Shown here piece after piece: positions 24,376-33,166 of a DNA stretch of 64,000 bases (position 1 is the stretch's first letter; the number at the start of each line of letters is the position of its first letter). This stretch comes from Kitasatospora viridis (GTDB lineage Bacteria; Actinomycetota; Actinomycetes; Streptomycetales; Streptomycetaceae). The notes beneath the pieces were generated by a model. That model saw only the letters and a list, made by a program, of their open reading frames with translations. It ran no database searches and was not told the origin of the DNA. A program made the position numbers and the translations under genes. The stretch spans positions 124,001 through 188,000 of the forward strand of contig NZ_VIWT01000009.1 in NCBI RefSeq assembly GCF_007829815.1, written 5' to 3'.

Positions 24376-24972
24376 TCAGCGCGGGCGCCGTTGCAGGACG
24401 TCGGCGAGCACGGTGGTGACCAGCTTGTCGACGGTCGAGGTGGTCGCTGCGTCCCGGTCGGCGAACAGCAGGTGTCCGCCGCCGACCAGGGAGAGGGTGA
24501 GGGAGTCGATGTCGGCGTCGGCCGCGATGCGGCCGAGTTCGCGCTCGTCGGCCAGGTAGGCGGTGACCGCGGTGGTGGCCTGGGCGAGGATCGCGATGCC
24601 ACCGCCGGGGGTGGCCTGCCGGAGCCGGGCGCGCAGTTCGTCCCGGAAGGTGATGAGCGGGATGATCGCCACCGGGACCGGGCCGAACAGCGTGGTGAGC
24701 GCGGCGGTGAGGTTGTCGGTGACGGTGCCGGTGCCGGCGGTCTCGCGCAGCGCCCGCGCCTGTGCGTCGAGTTGGGCGGCCCGGTCGAGCACGAGTTCGG
24801 CGAGGAAGGCGTCGAAGTCGGCGAAGTGCCGGTGCAGCACGCCCTTCGCGCAGGCGGCCTCGTCGGTGACGGCCCGGCTGGTCAGGCCGTTCGCGCCGTC
24901 CCGGAGCAGGACGCGCTCGGCGGCGTCGAACAGCTGCTGGCGCGCGTCGCGCAGGTGCACCCCGGTCGGCAC
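24376..24972 (-). CDS. TetR-family transcriptional repressor
   Basis: 198 aa. GTG 24972 is chosen because GGAGG lies 10 nt upstream; a GTG at 25017 would sit inside the operator. The N-terminal TetR HTH reads LFDAAERVLLRDGANGLTSRAVTDEAACAKGVLHRHFADFDAFLAELV. The C-terminal half is the ligand-binding helical domain, with no ligand indicated by sequence. The gene diverges from a methyltransferase gene, and a perfect GTGGGC-N4-GCCCAC palindrome between them lies exactly in the methyltransferase promoter spacer, so this protein most likely represses that gene and probably itself. Confidence 0.87.
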   Translation of the reverse strand: MPTGVHLRDARQQLFDAAERVLLRDGANGLTSRAVTDEAACAKGVLHRHFADFDAFLAELVLDRAAQLDAQARALRETAGTGTVTDNLTAALTTLFGPVPVAIIPLITFRDELRARLRQATPGGGIAILAQATTAVTAYLADERELGRIAADADIDSLTLSLVGGGHLLFADRDAATTSTVDKLVTTVLADVLQRRPR

Positions 24973-24994
24973 GTGTCGATCCTCCGCGAATCCG

Positions 24995-25023
24995 TTGGCA
25001 GGTGGGCGCTTGCCCACTAGAGT
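24995..25023 (+). promoter_or_regulatory. Leaderless sigma-70-type promoter with TetR operator in its spacer
   Basis: -35 TTGGCA (24995-25000) and -10 TAGAGT (25018-25023) are separated by exactly 17 nt. The spacer is filled by GTGGGCGCTTGCCCAC (25002-25017), a perfect 6-bp inverted repeat. Transcription should start at or next to the A of the ATG at 25030, so the mRNA is leaderless. Confidence 0.75.
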
Positions 25024-25029
25024 GAACGC

Positions 25030-25860
25030 ATGCCCACTTTACCGCGAGAAGAGCGAGAAGAGCCCCGGCCGGTGCCGTCGCACCAGGCCCGGCAGACCGC
25101 CGAATCGTTCGGCACGGACGCGCGACGCTACGACCGGGCCCGACCCGGCTACCCCGATGACCTGGTGGCACGGATCGTCGCCGGGAGCCCGGGGCCCGAG
25201 GTGCTCGACGTCGGCTGCGGCACCGGCATCGCGGCCCGTCAGTTCCGGGCCGCCGGCTGCGCCGTCCTCGGGGTCGAACCCGACGGCCGGATGGCCGGGC
25301 TCGCACGGGCCGACGGCCTGCGGGTCGAGGTCGCGACCTTCGAGGACTGGGAGCCGGCCGGCCGCACCTTCGACGCGGTGACCGCCGCCCAGTCCTGGCA
25401 CTGGGTGGACCCGGCGGCCGGCGCCCTGAAGGCGGCTCAGGTGCTGCGCCCGAACGGGCGGCTGGCGGTCTTCGGGCACGTCTTCGAACCGCCGGCCGAG
25501 GTGGCCGAGCCGTTCGCGGCGGCCTTGCGGCGGGTGGCGCCCGACTCCCCGTTCAGCGGTCAGCCGGCTCGGCGGCCGCTGGAGGCGTACCTGGCGGGGT
25601 ACGCGGCGACCGCCGACGCGATCCGCGCGACCGGGCGGTTCGACGAGCCGGAACAGTGGCGGTTCGACTGGGAGCGGCCCTACACCCGCGAGCAGTGGCT
25701 GGACCTGCTCCCGACCACCGGCGGTCTGACCCGGCTGACGCCCGATCAGCTGGCCGAGGTGTTGGGCGCCGTCGGCCGGGCCATCGACGACCTGGGCGGC
25801 AGCTTCACGATGCGGTACACCACCCTGGCCACCACCGCCGTGCGCGCCGGCGCCCAGTGA
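25030..25860 (+). CDS. Class I SAM-dependent methyltransferase
   Basis: 276 aa, ATG 25030, with no Shine-Dalgarno and a promoter placed for a leaderless transcript. Methyltransferase domain: VLDVGCGTGIAARQFRAAGCAVLGVEPDGRM (SAM-binding motif I and the acidic motif II) and FDAVTAAQSWHWVDPAAG, typical of the UbiE/Methyltransf_11-type family with AQSWHWVD. The substrate cannot be predicted. The divergent TetR gene and its operator in this promoter imply induction by a small molecule, so resistance or detoxification by methylation is a reasonable guess (inference). Confidence 0.85.
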   Translation: MPTLPREEREEPRPVPSHQARQTAESFGTDARRYDRARPGYPDDLVARIVAGSPGPEVLDVGCGTGIAARQFRAAGCAVLGVEPDGRMAGLARADGLRVEVATFEDWEPAGRTFDAVTAAQSWHWVDPAAGALKAAQVLRPNGRLAVFGHVFEPPAEVAEPFAAALRRVAPDSPFSGQPARRPLEAYLAGYAATADAIRATGRFDEPEQWRFDWERPYTREQWLDLLPTTGGLTRLTPDQLAEVLGAVGRAIDDLGGSFTMRYTTLATTAVRAGAQ

Positions 25861-25872
25861 GTCACGGCACCC

Positions 25873-26532
25873 CTACTGCTGCTCCACGTCGGCCCGCACG
25901 GCGCGCATCACCGGACCGACGTCGGCGGCGGTGAAGCCGATCTTGGTGTTGGTGCCGTCGCCCTTGATCACCAGGGTGACCCGGGCCGCCGTGGTGGGGG
26001 TGAACCAGGAGCAGGTGGTCGCCATGGTGGTGAGGAAGGCGTTGCGGACCAGCAGGCTGTCGCAGATCGCCCGGCCGCCGTGCGGGCCCGGGTCGGTGTC
26101 GGCGTAGCTGAAGCTGGTGTGGTCGCCGGCTCCGTTGTCGCCGCTGATGGCCGGGTGGGTGAGGGCGTCGTGCAGGCGGTTCGGGTCGAAGCCGGTGCCG
26201 TTGAGGCCGGAGTAGAAGACCCAGGCGCCGTCGGCCTGGTCGTCGTAGGTGGCGCGCACGGGGGTGCCGGACAGGCCCAGCAGCTTGGCATTCTGGCCGA
26301 GGTCGGAGTCGACCAACTGGGTGGTCTGCGCCGGGGGTTGGCCGATCGGGTAGCCGCCTGCGGTCTGCGGGGCGGTCAGCGTCCAGTGGGCGGCGGCCAC
26401 CGGGGCGGGGGCGGCCGCGGGCGGGGGTCCGCCGGCGGCCGAGCTCGACGGCGAGCCGGACGGCCCGCAGGCGGTCAGCAGGGCCGGGAGCGCGAGCAGC
26501 GAGCAGCCGAGGGCGAGACGCCGAGCGGGCAC
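25873..26532 (-). CDS. Putative lipoprotein, unknown function
   Basis: 219 aa, GTG start. Type II signal peptide with lipobox L-L-T-A-C, then a Ser/Gly/Pro/Ala-rich linker to about residue 50. The mature domain contains HWTLTAPQTAGGYP, GAWVFYSGLNGTGFDP and a paired-cysteine region (AICDSLLVRNAFLTTMATTCSWFTP) that could form a disulfide outside the membrane. Similar small lipoproteins are frequent in streptomycetes, but I do not recognise a named family. Confidence 0.7.
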   Translation of the reverse strand: MPARRLALGCSLLALPALLTACGPSGSPSSSAAGGPPPAAAPAPVAAAHWTLTAPQTAGGYPIGQPPAQTTQLVDSDLGQNAKLLGLSGTPVRATYDDQADGAWVFYSGLNGTGFDPNRLHDALTHPAISGDNGAGDHTSFSYADTDPGPHGGRAICDSLLVRNAFLTTMATTCSWFTPTTAARVTLVIKGDGTNTKIGFTAADVGPVMRAVRADVEQQ

Positions 26533-26661
26533 GGGAAGCCTCCTGGGGGAGCGCGGTGCGGGAACGCCGTCAGTCTGGCAACCCCGACCGGCCCGCGCAG
26601 CACCCTCGTCCAGGCATACTTACCCCGCCCGCAAGCAGAACCGACACCCTGGACGGCCATC

Positions 26662-27621
26662 GTGGAGCTCGACCCCCGCCGCCTGCTGGTGCTGGCCGCC
26701 GTCGCCCGCACCGGCGGCATCGCACCCGCGGCCCGCGCCCTCGGCGTCAGCAGGTCGGCCGTCTCCCAGCAACTGGCCGCGCTGGAGCAGGAGACCGGGC
26801 TGCCGCTGCTCGACCGCGCCGGCCCGCGCCCGGAACTCACCGGCGCCGGCCGCCTGCTGGCCGGCACCGGCGAGCAGATCAGCCGTCAGCTCGCCGCCGC
26901 CCGGGACCAGCTGACGGACGGCCGACAGGTGCGCGGCCAGGTGGTGATCGGCGCCAGCCCGTGGGTGATCGCCCGACTGGCCGCCGGGGTGGCGCGGCTG
27001 CTGAACCACTTCCACCCGGGGCTGGAGCCGCGGTTCCAGGAGTGCGACCTGACGACCGGGCTGCGCGCGCTGCGGGTCGGCGAGCTGGACGCCGCGGTGC
27101 TCGCCGACGACCGGGACACCGCCGTGCCGCTGCCGCCCGGCATCCGGGCCAGGCTGATGGGGGAGGACGAGTACCGGCTGGTGGTGCCGGACTCCTGGGA
27201 GCCGCCGGCCGCGCCGCGCGAGCTCGCCGGCCGGCCGTGGATCGGCGCACCGCCGCAGTCCGCCCGGGGCCGCGCCTTCGCCCGGTTCGCCGCCGAGCAC
27301 GGCCTCGACCCGGCCGGCGCGCACCTGGCCGAGCACCCGGCCGCCGTGATCGCCCTGATGGCGGCCGGACTCGGCGCGGTCGTCGCGCCCACCTTCCTGG
27401 CCGCCCAGCTGCCCCGGGCCACCACCACCGCCCTGCCGGTCGGCGGCACCCTGATCACCCGGGTGCTGCACCGCGAGGGCCACGCCGCCCAGGACCTGGC
27501 CTCCCGGCTGGCCGCCGACGCGCTGCTCCAGGCGGGCCGCAACCACCTGGAGGCGGAGACGGCGGCCGGCCGGATCGCCCAGGAGATCCACGTGCGCACC
27601 CTGCGGGACCCCACCGAGTAA
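26662..27621 (+). CDS. LysR-family transcriptional regulator
   Basis: 319 aa from GTG 26662; no strong ribosome-binding site. N-terminal winged HTH: LVLAAVARTGGIAPAARALGVSRSAVSQQLAALEQETGLPLLDRAG. A LysR substrate-binding domain follows (GQVVIGASPWVIARLAAGVARLLNHF... and GLGAVVAPTFLA). Effector and targets are unknown. Neighbours are a divergent lipoprotein gene and the convergent ABC transporter operon, so either could be regulated. Confidence 0.85.
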   Translation: MELDPRRLLVLAAVARTGGIAPAARALGVSRSAVSQQLAALEQETGLPLLDRAGPRPELTGAGRLLAGTGEQISRQLAAARDQLTDGRQVRGQVVIGASPWVIARLAAGVARLLNHFHPGLEPRFQECDLTTGLRALRVGELDAAVLADDRDTAVPLPPGIRARLMGEDEYRLVVPDSWEPPAAPRELAGRPWIGAPPQSARGRAFARFAAEHGLDPAGAHLAEHPAAVIALMAAGLGAVVAPTFLAAQLPRATTTALPVGGTLITRVLHREGHAAQDLASRLAADALLQAGRNHLEAETAAGRIAQEIHVRTLRDPTE

Positions 27622-27635
27622 GACGTCGAACAGGT

Positions 27636-27650
27636 CTGACTGAGCGTCAG
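27636..27650. repeat. Exact CTGAC-N5-GTCAG dyad (copy 4)
   Basis: Centre TGAGC. It lies in the 25-nt gap between the convergent LysR and ABC-ATPase genes and overlaps the ATPase stop codon, the same position as copy 3 between another convergent pair. Confidence 0.75.
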
Positions 27651-28978
27651 AGATAGGCCTCGGCGCCCGGCTCCAGGGCGAACTCGGTGTCGTCCGCGTC
27701 GTAGTCGTAGAGCTCGCCGTAGCGGCCCCAGGCGATCGCCGTCTCCAGCTGCCGGCCGGCGTCGATGCTGTCGTAGCCGCGCCGCAGCAGGTCGACGAAG
27801 AAGTCCTCGCGCAGCTTCTGGCTGTCCTTGGCCGCCAGCGACTGGACGATCGCCCGGACCAGCGGGGCCCGCCGGGCGGCGTGCCGGGCGAAGAGCTGCT
27901 TGCTGGTGAGGATGTCGGCGGCGCTGAACTCGCGCCCCTCGGGGGTGATCGCCAGGCGTCCGGCGGAGACGGTGGCGAAGCCGAGCAGCACGGCGGCGTC
28001 GACCAGCGGGAGCAGGTCGTCCACCTCGAAGTTGAGCTCGTCGGCGATCTCCGCCAGGCCCTCCTCGCCGCCCATCGACAGCAGGATCTCCAGCAGGCCG
28101 GCCAGCCCGCCGACGCTGGCCGGCGGCAGCGGGGTGCTGACCGGGGTGGCCGCCGAGCGGGCGGCGGCGGGTTCGGCGACGGCGGCGGACGGCGCCTCCT
28201 CACGGCCCGTCAGGATGCCGTAGACGGTGTCCACCAGGGCCTCGAACTGCGGGGTGCGGCGGTCGCGGGGACGGGGCAGCTCGACGGTCAGCTCGGCCCG
28301 GATCCGGCCCGGGTTGGAGGAGAGCACCAGGATCCGGTCGGCCAGCAGCACGGCCTCCTCGATGTTGTGGGTGACGATCAGGATCGACTTCACCGGCGCC
28401 GCGTGGCCCTCCCACAGGCCGACCAGTTCGTTGCGCAGGTTCTCCGCCGTCAGCACGTCCAGCGCCGAGAACGGCTCGTCCATGAAGAGTGAGTCCGGCT
28501 CGACCACCAGCGCCCGGGCGAAGCCGACCCGCTGGCGCATCCCGCCGGACAGCTCCTTGGGGTAGGCGCCCTCGAAGCCGTCCAGGCCGATCAGGTCGAT
28601 CGCCCGCAGGGCCCGCTCGCGCCGCTCGGCCTCCTCGACGCCGCGCGCCTGGAGGCTGAGCTCCACGTTCTGCTGCACCGTCAGCCAGGGCAGCAGCGCG
28701 AAGCTCTGGAAGACCATCGCCACCCCGGGGTTGGCGGCGGTGAGCGGCCGGCCCCGGTAGCTGACGGTGCCGCTGGAGGGCGAGATCAGGCCGGCCAGGC
28801 AGCGCAGCAGGGTGGACTTGCCGGAGCCGGACTTGCCGAGCAGCGCCACGATCTCGCCCTCGTGCAGCCGCAGCCCGATGTCGTCCAGCACCGGCAGGGC
28901 GCGCCCGTCGGGGGTGGTGAAGGTCTTGGTCACGCCGTCGGCCTCGACGATGGTGACGCGTTCGCTGCTCTCGGTCAT
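27647..28978 (-). CDS. NitT/TauT-type ABC transporter ATP-binding protein with C-terminal AAA-associated domain
   Basis: 443 aa. The N-terminal ABC domain has Walker A GKSGSGKST (48-56), Q-loop FQSFALLPWL, signature LSGGMRQRVGFARAL, Walker B SLFMDEPFSALD and the switch His in VTHNIEEAVLLADR. This composition is typical of importers for nitrate, sulfonate or bicarbonate-type substrates. Residues about 290-443 form an extra domain (GLAGLLEILLSMGGEEGLAEIADELNFEVDDLLPLVDAAVLLGF...) matching the C-terminal AAA-associated domain found on some NitT-type ATPases, probably regulatory. It follows the fused permease by 9 nt. No substrate-binding protein gene is next to it. Confidence 0.9.
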   Translation of the reverse strand: MTESSERVTIVEADGVTKTFTTPDGRALPVLDDIGLRLHEGEIVALLGKSGSGKSTLLRCLAGLISPSSGTVSYRGRPLTAANPGVAMVFQSFALLPWLTVQQNVELSLQARGVEEAERRERALRAIDLIGLDGFEGAYPKELSGGMRQRVGFARALVVEPDSLFMDEPFSALDVLTAENLRNELVGLWEGHAAPVKSILIVTHNIEEAVLLADRILVLSSNPGRIRAELTVELPRPRDRRTPQFEALVDTVYGILTGREEAPSAAVAEPAAARSAATPVSTPLPPASVGGLAGLLEILLSMGGEEGLAEIADELNFEVDDLLPLVDAAVLLGFATVSAGRLAITPEGREFSAADILTSKQLFARHAARRAPLVRAIVQSLAAKDSQKLREDFFVDLLRRGYDSIDAGRQLETAIAWGRYGELYDYDADDTEFALEPGAEAYL

Positions 28979-28987
28979 GACGGGTCC

Positions 28988-30724
28988 TCAGATCGCGTAG
29001 CGGGTCTCGGCCAGGCGGTACAGGCGGCGCCAGAACAGCCGGTTGAGCGCCACCACGTAGAGGCTCATCACGGTGATGCCGACCAGGATCTTCGGGAAGT
29101 CCCCGGAGCCGGTGGCGTCGGTGATGTAGGCGCCCAGCCCGGTCGCGGCCAGGTGGTGCGAGCCGTAGTCCACCACCTCGGCGACGATCGAGGCGTTCCA
29201 CGCGCCGCCGGCCGCGGTGATCCCGCCGGTCACGTAGTACGGGAAGATCGCGGGCAGGATGAACGCCCGCCAGCGCAACCGCCCGGTGACGCCGAACCCG
29301 GTCATCGCCTCGCGCAGGTCGGAGGGGACGGCCGAGGCGCCGGCGATCACGTTGAACAGGATGTACCACTGCGCGCCGAGCGCCATCAGCAGCACCGCGC
29401 CGAAGTTCAGCGAGATGCCGGCGGCCACGAAGAAGGCGGTGGCGAACGGGAAGACGAAGTTCGCCGGGAAGCTGGCCAGCACCTGCACCACCGGCTGCGC
29501 GTAGCGGGTGACCTTCGGGTTCATCCCGATCCACACCCCGATCGGCACCCAGACGACGGTGGCCACCGCGAGCAGCACCAGCACCCGGGCGAAGGTGACC
29601 GCGCCCAGCCAGAGCGCGTGCCCGAACTCGCCGAGCCCGATGGTGGAGTGCACGTAGTCCAGGGCCTGCCAGGCGCCGTAGACCACCAGCGCGGCGACCG
29701 CGCCGGCGAAGAACACGTCGCCGGTGCGCTCGCGCGCGGCCGGGCGGGCCAGCGGGTGCTCGGCGAGGCCGAAGACCCGGGTGCCCCGGTCCAGCGCGGC
29801 GCCGACCGGCCGCAGCGGGCGGCCCAGCAGCGCGGGCACGCTGGAGCGGCGCAGCAGGTCGAGCACCGAGGAGCGCGGGCGCTCGGCTGCCTCCGACTCC
29901 TCCACCCGGAACCGCTCCGACCAGGCCACCAGCGGCCGCCAGAACAGCACGTTGACGCCGATCACCATGACGACCATCACGGCGATGGCGATGCCGACCT
30001 GCCCGAGGTTGCCGGCGGCGATCGCGGCTGCGGCGTAGGACCCCATCCCAGGCAGCGCGTAGTGGTGGCCCAGCACGCTGATGCTCTCCGAGGCGGCCAG
30101 GAAGAACCAGGCGCCGCCGAAGCTCATCATGCCGTTCCAGACCAGCGGGATCATGCCGCTGGGCACGTCCAGGCGCCAGAACCGCTGCCACTTGGTCAGC
30201 CGCATCACCCGGGACGCCTCGTCGAGTTCGCGCGGCTGGCTCATCAGCGAGGCGTAGAAGGCGAAGGTCATGTTCCAGGCCATCGCGGTGAAGACGGCGA
30301 AGATCGAGGCGCACTCCAGGCCCAGGGCGGAGCCGGGGAAGAGGTTGATGAACGCCGTGACGGTGACCGAGAGGAAGGCCAGCACCGGCACCGACTGCAG
30401 GATGTCGAGCACCGGCAGCAGCACCTTCTCCAGCCGCCGCACCCGGGCGGCGGCAGTGGCGTAGACGAAGGTGAAGAGCACCGAGGCGACCAGCGCGGCG
30501 AACATCCGCAGCAGCGAGCGCACCGCGTAGTACGGCAGGTTGGCCGGATCGGTGGAGACCGTCCCGGGCGCCTGGTTCGGCAGGAACGGCGCGTTCAGGC
30601 CCGGCGCCAGCCGCAGCAGTCCGTAGAGCAGGGCAATCAGGGCCGCGGCCACCAGCACGTCCACCCAGCGCAGGGCCGGCCGCCGCCACACGCCCCGGGA
30701 CGGGAACCCGCCGCCACCCGCCAC
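28988..30724 (-). CDS. Fused double-domain ABC transporter permease (NitT/TauT type)
   Basis: 578 aa from GTG 30724, which has AGGAGG 5 nt upstream; an in-frame GTG at 30787 lacks a ribosome-binding site. Two binding-protein-dependent permease domains sit on one chain. The first covers about residues 20-265 with the EAA-like loop ELDEASRVMRLTKWQRFWRLDVPSGMIPLVWNGMM. The second covers about 330-575 with DLREAMTGFGVTGRLRWRAFILPAIFPYYVTGG. Each loop contacts one ATPase subunit, so the fused chain replaces the usual permease homodimer. Substrate unknown. It is the first gene of a two-gene operon with the ATPase. Confidence 0.88.
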   Translation of the reverse strand: MAGGGGFPSRGVWRRPALRWVDVLVAAALIALLYGLLRLAPGLNAPFLPNQAPGTVSTDPANLPYYAVRSLLRMFAALVASVLFTFVYATAAARVRRLEKVLLPVLDILQSVPVLAFLSVTVTAFINLFPGSALGLECASIFAVFTAMAWNMTFAFYASLMSQPRELDEASRVMRLTKWQRFWRLDVPSGMIPLVWNGMMSFGGAWFFLAASESISVLGHHYALPGMGSYAAAAIAAGNLGQVGIAIAVMVVMVIGVNVLFWRPLVAWSERFRVEESEAAERPRSSVLDLLRRSSVPALLGRPLRPVGAALDRGTRVFGLAEHPLARPAARERTGDVFFAGAVAALVVYGAWQALDYVHSTIGLGEFGHALWLGAVTFARVLVLLAVATVVWVPIGVWIGMNPKVTRYAQPVVQVLASFPANFVFPFATAFFVAAGISLNFGAVLLMALGAQWYILFNVIAGASAVPSDLREAMTGFGVTGRLRWRAFILPAIFPYYVTGGITAAGGAWNASIVAEVVDYGSHHLAATGLGAYITDATGSGDFPKILVGITVMSLYVVALNRLFWRRLYRLAETRYAI

Positions 30725-31701
30725 TCCTGCCTCCTGCGCCGCCGTGCCCGGGACCCGTGTCGCCAGGGACCACCCTGCCGCCGCCACTGAAGCACGTGCG
30801 GGAGGCGCGGCGGTTCGTCTGGATGACGAACAACGGAACAGTCACCGACACGGGCCAACCCCGAGCGCTTCGGCAGCCGTGCGCGTCCCGCCCGTCCCAC
30901 CGGTTTCGCTGCGCAACTCCGGTCACCGGAAATCCCGCTGATTGCTCAGGTCGCGCATTTCCCATGGAACAACCGGCGTCACCCCAAACGCCGATATCCG
31001 GCGCGGGTGGCGCTTGCGGATCACGGGACCCACAGTGAAGACTGTGCGTGGTTCGGGTGGGCTTGCACTCGGCCGACCGACATCTTCGGTCATTCTCCGG
31101 ACAGAGCCGACGTTCCGGGGGTATGTTCACTTTCGGTCCCGGGCATTCGGTGCTGAGCGTCTTCGGCGCCAAAGCCGGTCGCATTCGGAAAGACCTCGCG
31201 CAAGGGTTGCGCGGGCCGGATTGGTGGAGGGGGAAAGGCCGTGCCGGTCCGTTGCCGGGGGCTCGACGGGTTGTCCTTCCTTGTCCCGGACAACTGCTCT
31301 GACCTGTGCGAATGCCTGCGATGTCGAGGTCGGAGCGAGTTCCTTCCGCTCGCGGATCCCATGGCGCGCTCCGGCGTGCGCCCGGGTGGGATTCCGGCGC
31401 GCGGTGAATTCCGCCGACCTTGTCCGATCCGGTGCCAGGGTGCTTCCGGCGCCCTTCCGAAGAATCCGGAAGATTCTCAGGGAATTCTCAGGCTTCCTTT
31501 CCGGCGGACCGTCGACCCGGACCGTCGGCAAAGCCACCGCCAAGCGAAATTCCGTAGTTCCGGAGCCGCGGGGCAGGAAAACCTCCACGCCCCGGCGACC
31601 GGAGCCCGAAGGTTTTCGGCCGAGTTCTCGGCCGAGCCGACCGGGAAGCCGCGCGATCCAGCCACCCCAAGCTGAGCCCGTCCCGTGGGAGCCCCATCCT
31701 C
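30725..31701. other. Long non-coding gap between the ABC operon and the NRPS locus
   Basis: Nearly 1 kb with noticeably lower GC and no reading frame with streptomycete codon bias on either strand. It should hold the promoters of the ABC operon (left) and the cyclase-NRPS operon (right). Near 31460-31500 there is a direct repeat of ATTCTCAGG (31473-31481 and 31484-31492, 11-nt period) inside GGAAG...CTTCC. An 11-nt period is what SARP activators recognise, but no -10 box is at the expected distance. Nothing else specific seen. Confidence 0.5.
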
Positions 31702-33033
31702 ATGCCGTACACCACCGCCACCGCGGTCGACCGACCCCGCTTAGCCGACGAACTGACGAGCCGTCTGGACGCCCTCGCCGCCGCCCACCAGGTGCCGGGA
31801 GCCCAACTCGCGGTGGACACCGGCAGCCAGGTGATCACCTGGCACACCGGCCTCGCCGACGCCGCCACCGCCACCCCCTTCACCGCCGACACGGCCGTGC
31901 CCCTGGGCTCCCTCACCAAGCCCTACACGGCCGCCGCGGTGCTGCTGCTCGCAGAGGACGGCGACCTCGACCTCGACGACCCGGTCGCCGAGCACCTGCC
32001 CGAGCTGCGCGCCCTGCCCGCGGTGACGGTCCGCCAGCTGCTCAGCCACACCGCCGGGCTGCCCAGCGGACCCGACTCCGACACCGCCGCGGGCACCACC
32101 CGCGCCCACTACCTCGCCCGGGCCTGCGCCCCGGACGAGCTGCTCTTCGATCCCGGCACCGACTTCTCCTACTCGAACGCCGGGTACGTGGCCGCCGGAC
32201 ACCTGGTCGCCGCCGTCACCGGAATGGAGTGGGCCGAGGCGCTCCGGGTGCTGCTGCTCGACCCGCTCGGCACCGTCCCGGCCGTGCTCGGCGGCCCGGT
32301 CCGGCGGGCCCTGGCGGGCGGACACGCCGTCAACACCGCCTCCGGCGAACTGCGCCCGGCCCGGCAGAACCTCGCCCCGGCCGAGGCCCCGGCGGGCGCG
32401 CTGCTGGCCAGCGCCGTGGACCTGATGGTCTTCGGCCGGGCGCTGGCCGGCCGCTCCGAGGTGCTGCCCCCGGCCGTCGCCGACCTGCTGCGCACCGTCG
32501 AACCCGCCGCCGGCCCCAGTGCGCTGGCCGACGGCTGGGGCCCCGGCCTGGCCGCCTACCGGACGGCCGGGCCCACCTGGTACGGCCACGACGGCAACGC
32601 CCAGGGCACCTCCTGCCACCTGCGGATCGAGCCGGTCAGCGGCCTGGTGGTCGCCTTCACCGGCAACGCGGGCGCCGCCACCGCGCTCTGGCGGGACGTC
32701 GCGGCCGAGCTCGCCCGGTTCACCGGCCGACCGGTGCCCGCCACCGTCCCCGCCGCCCGGCGCGGCCCGGGCGTCCCGCTGCCGGAGAGCGCCGGCCGCT
32801 ACCGCAACGGCGGGACCGAGTACCTGGTCGCGACCGGGCCGGACGGCTCACCGACCCTCTCGGTCGACGGCGACCTGCCGCTCCCGCTGCGCTGTTACCC
32901 GGACCTCAGCTGCGACCTGGTCGATCCGGACAGCGGCCTGCTGCAGGCCGGCGGCGGCTTCCGCCGCGACCCGGCCGGCGGCGCCATCGACCGGCTGCAG
33001 ATCTCCGGACGCACGGCCCGACGGGTGAGCTGA
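31702..33033 (+). CDS. Stand-alone PBP-like NRPS cyclase/thioesterase (SurE-type) or related serine hydrolase
   Basis: 443 aa, ATG after GGGAG. Class C beta-lactamase/PBP fold with S70-L-T-K73 in LGSLTKPYT, Y157-S-N159 in FSYSNAGY and H296-D-G-N in WYGHDGNAQG, in the positions of the catalytic set of SurE. There is no signal peptide, so unlike ordinary DD-peptidases it is cytoplasmic. It sits 133 nt upstream of a giant NRPS gene on the same strand. SurE-family proteins (surugamide, desotamide, mannopeptimycin types) release and macrocyclise NRPS peptides in trans and favour a C-terminal D-residue, which matches the five epimerisation domains here. A C-terminal extension (about 350-443) is beta-rich. 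Whether the NRPS also has its own TE lies beyond the window. Confidence 0.75.
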   Translation: MPYTTATAVDRPRLADELTSRLDALAAAHQVPGAQLAVDTGSQVITWHTGLADAATATPFTADTAVPLGSLTKPYTAAAVLLLAEDGDLDLDDPVAEHLPELRALPAVTVRQLLSHTAGLPSGPDSDTAAGTTRAHYLARACAPDELLFDPGTDFSYSNAGYVAAGHLVAAVTGMEWAEALRVLLLDPLGTVPAVLGGPVRRALAGGHAVNTASGELRPARQNLAPAEAPAGALLASAVDLMVFGRALAGRSEVLPPAVADLLRTVEPAAGPSALADGWGPGLAAYRTAGPTWYGHDGNAQGTSCHLRIEPVSGLVVAFTGNAGAATALWRDVAAELARFTGRPVPATVPAARRGPGVPLPESAGRYRNGGTEYLVATGPDGSPTLSVDGDLPLPLRCYPDLSCDLVDPDSGLLQAGGGFRRDPAGGAIDRLQISGRTARRVS

Positions 33034-33166
33034 CGGTCCGTCAATCCGGCGCGCCGTCAGCCTCCTGTGCCCCTGGCTTTGCCCTGCCCTGCCCGCACCC
33101 GTCCACGCTGCTCCCCGCCCGCCTGCCCGCAACCCGTCCCCGCCGCGCCCGAAGGACTTCCTCGCA

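Noticed and set aside
31048..31302. Short plus-strand ORF (84 codons) in the gap before the cyclase gene
   Set aside because: Third-position GC and amino-acid make-up do not look coding, there is no ribosome-binding site, and other frames in the gap look the same.
31473..31492. SARP-type activator site from the 11-nt direct repeat ATTCTCAGG
   Set aside because: Only two repeats, no TANNNT -10 box at the expected distance and no SARP gene in the window. Kept only as a remark.
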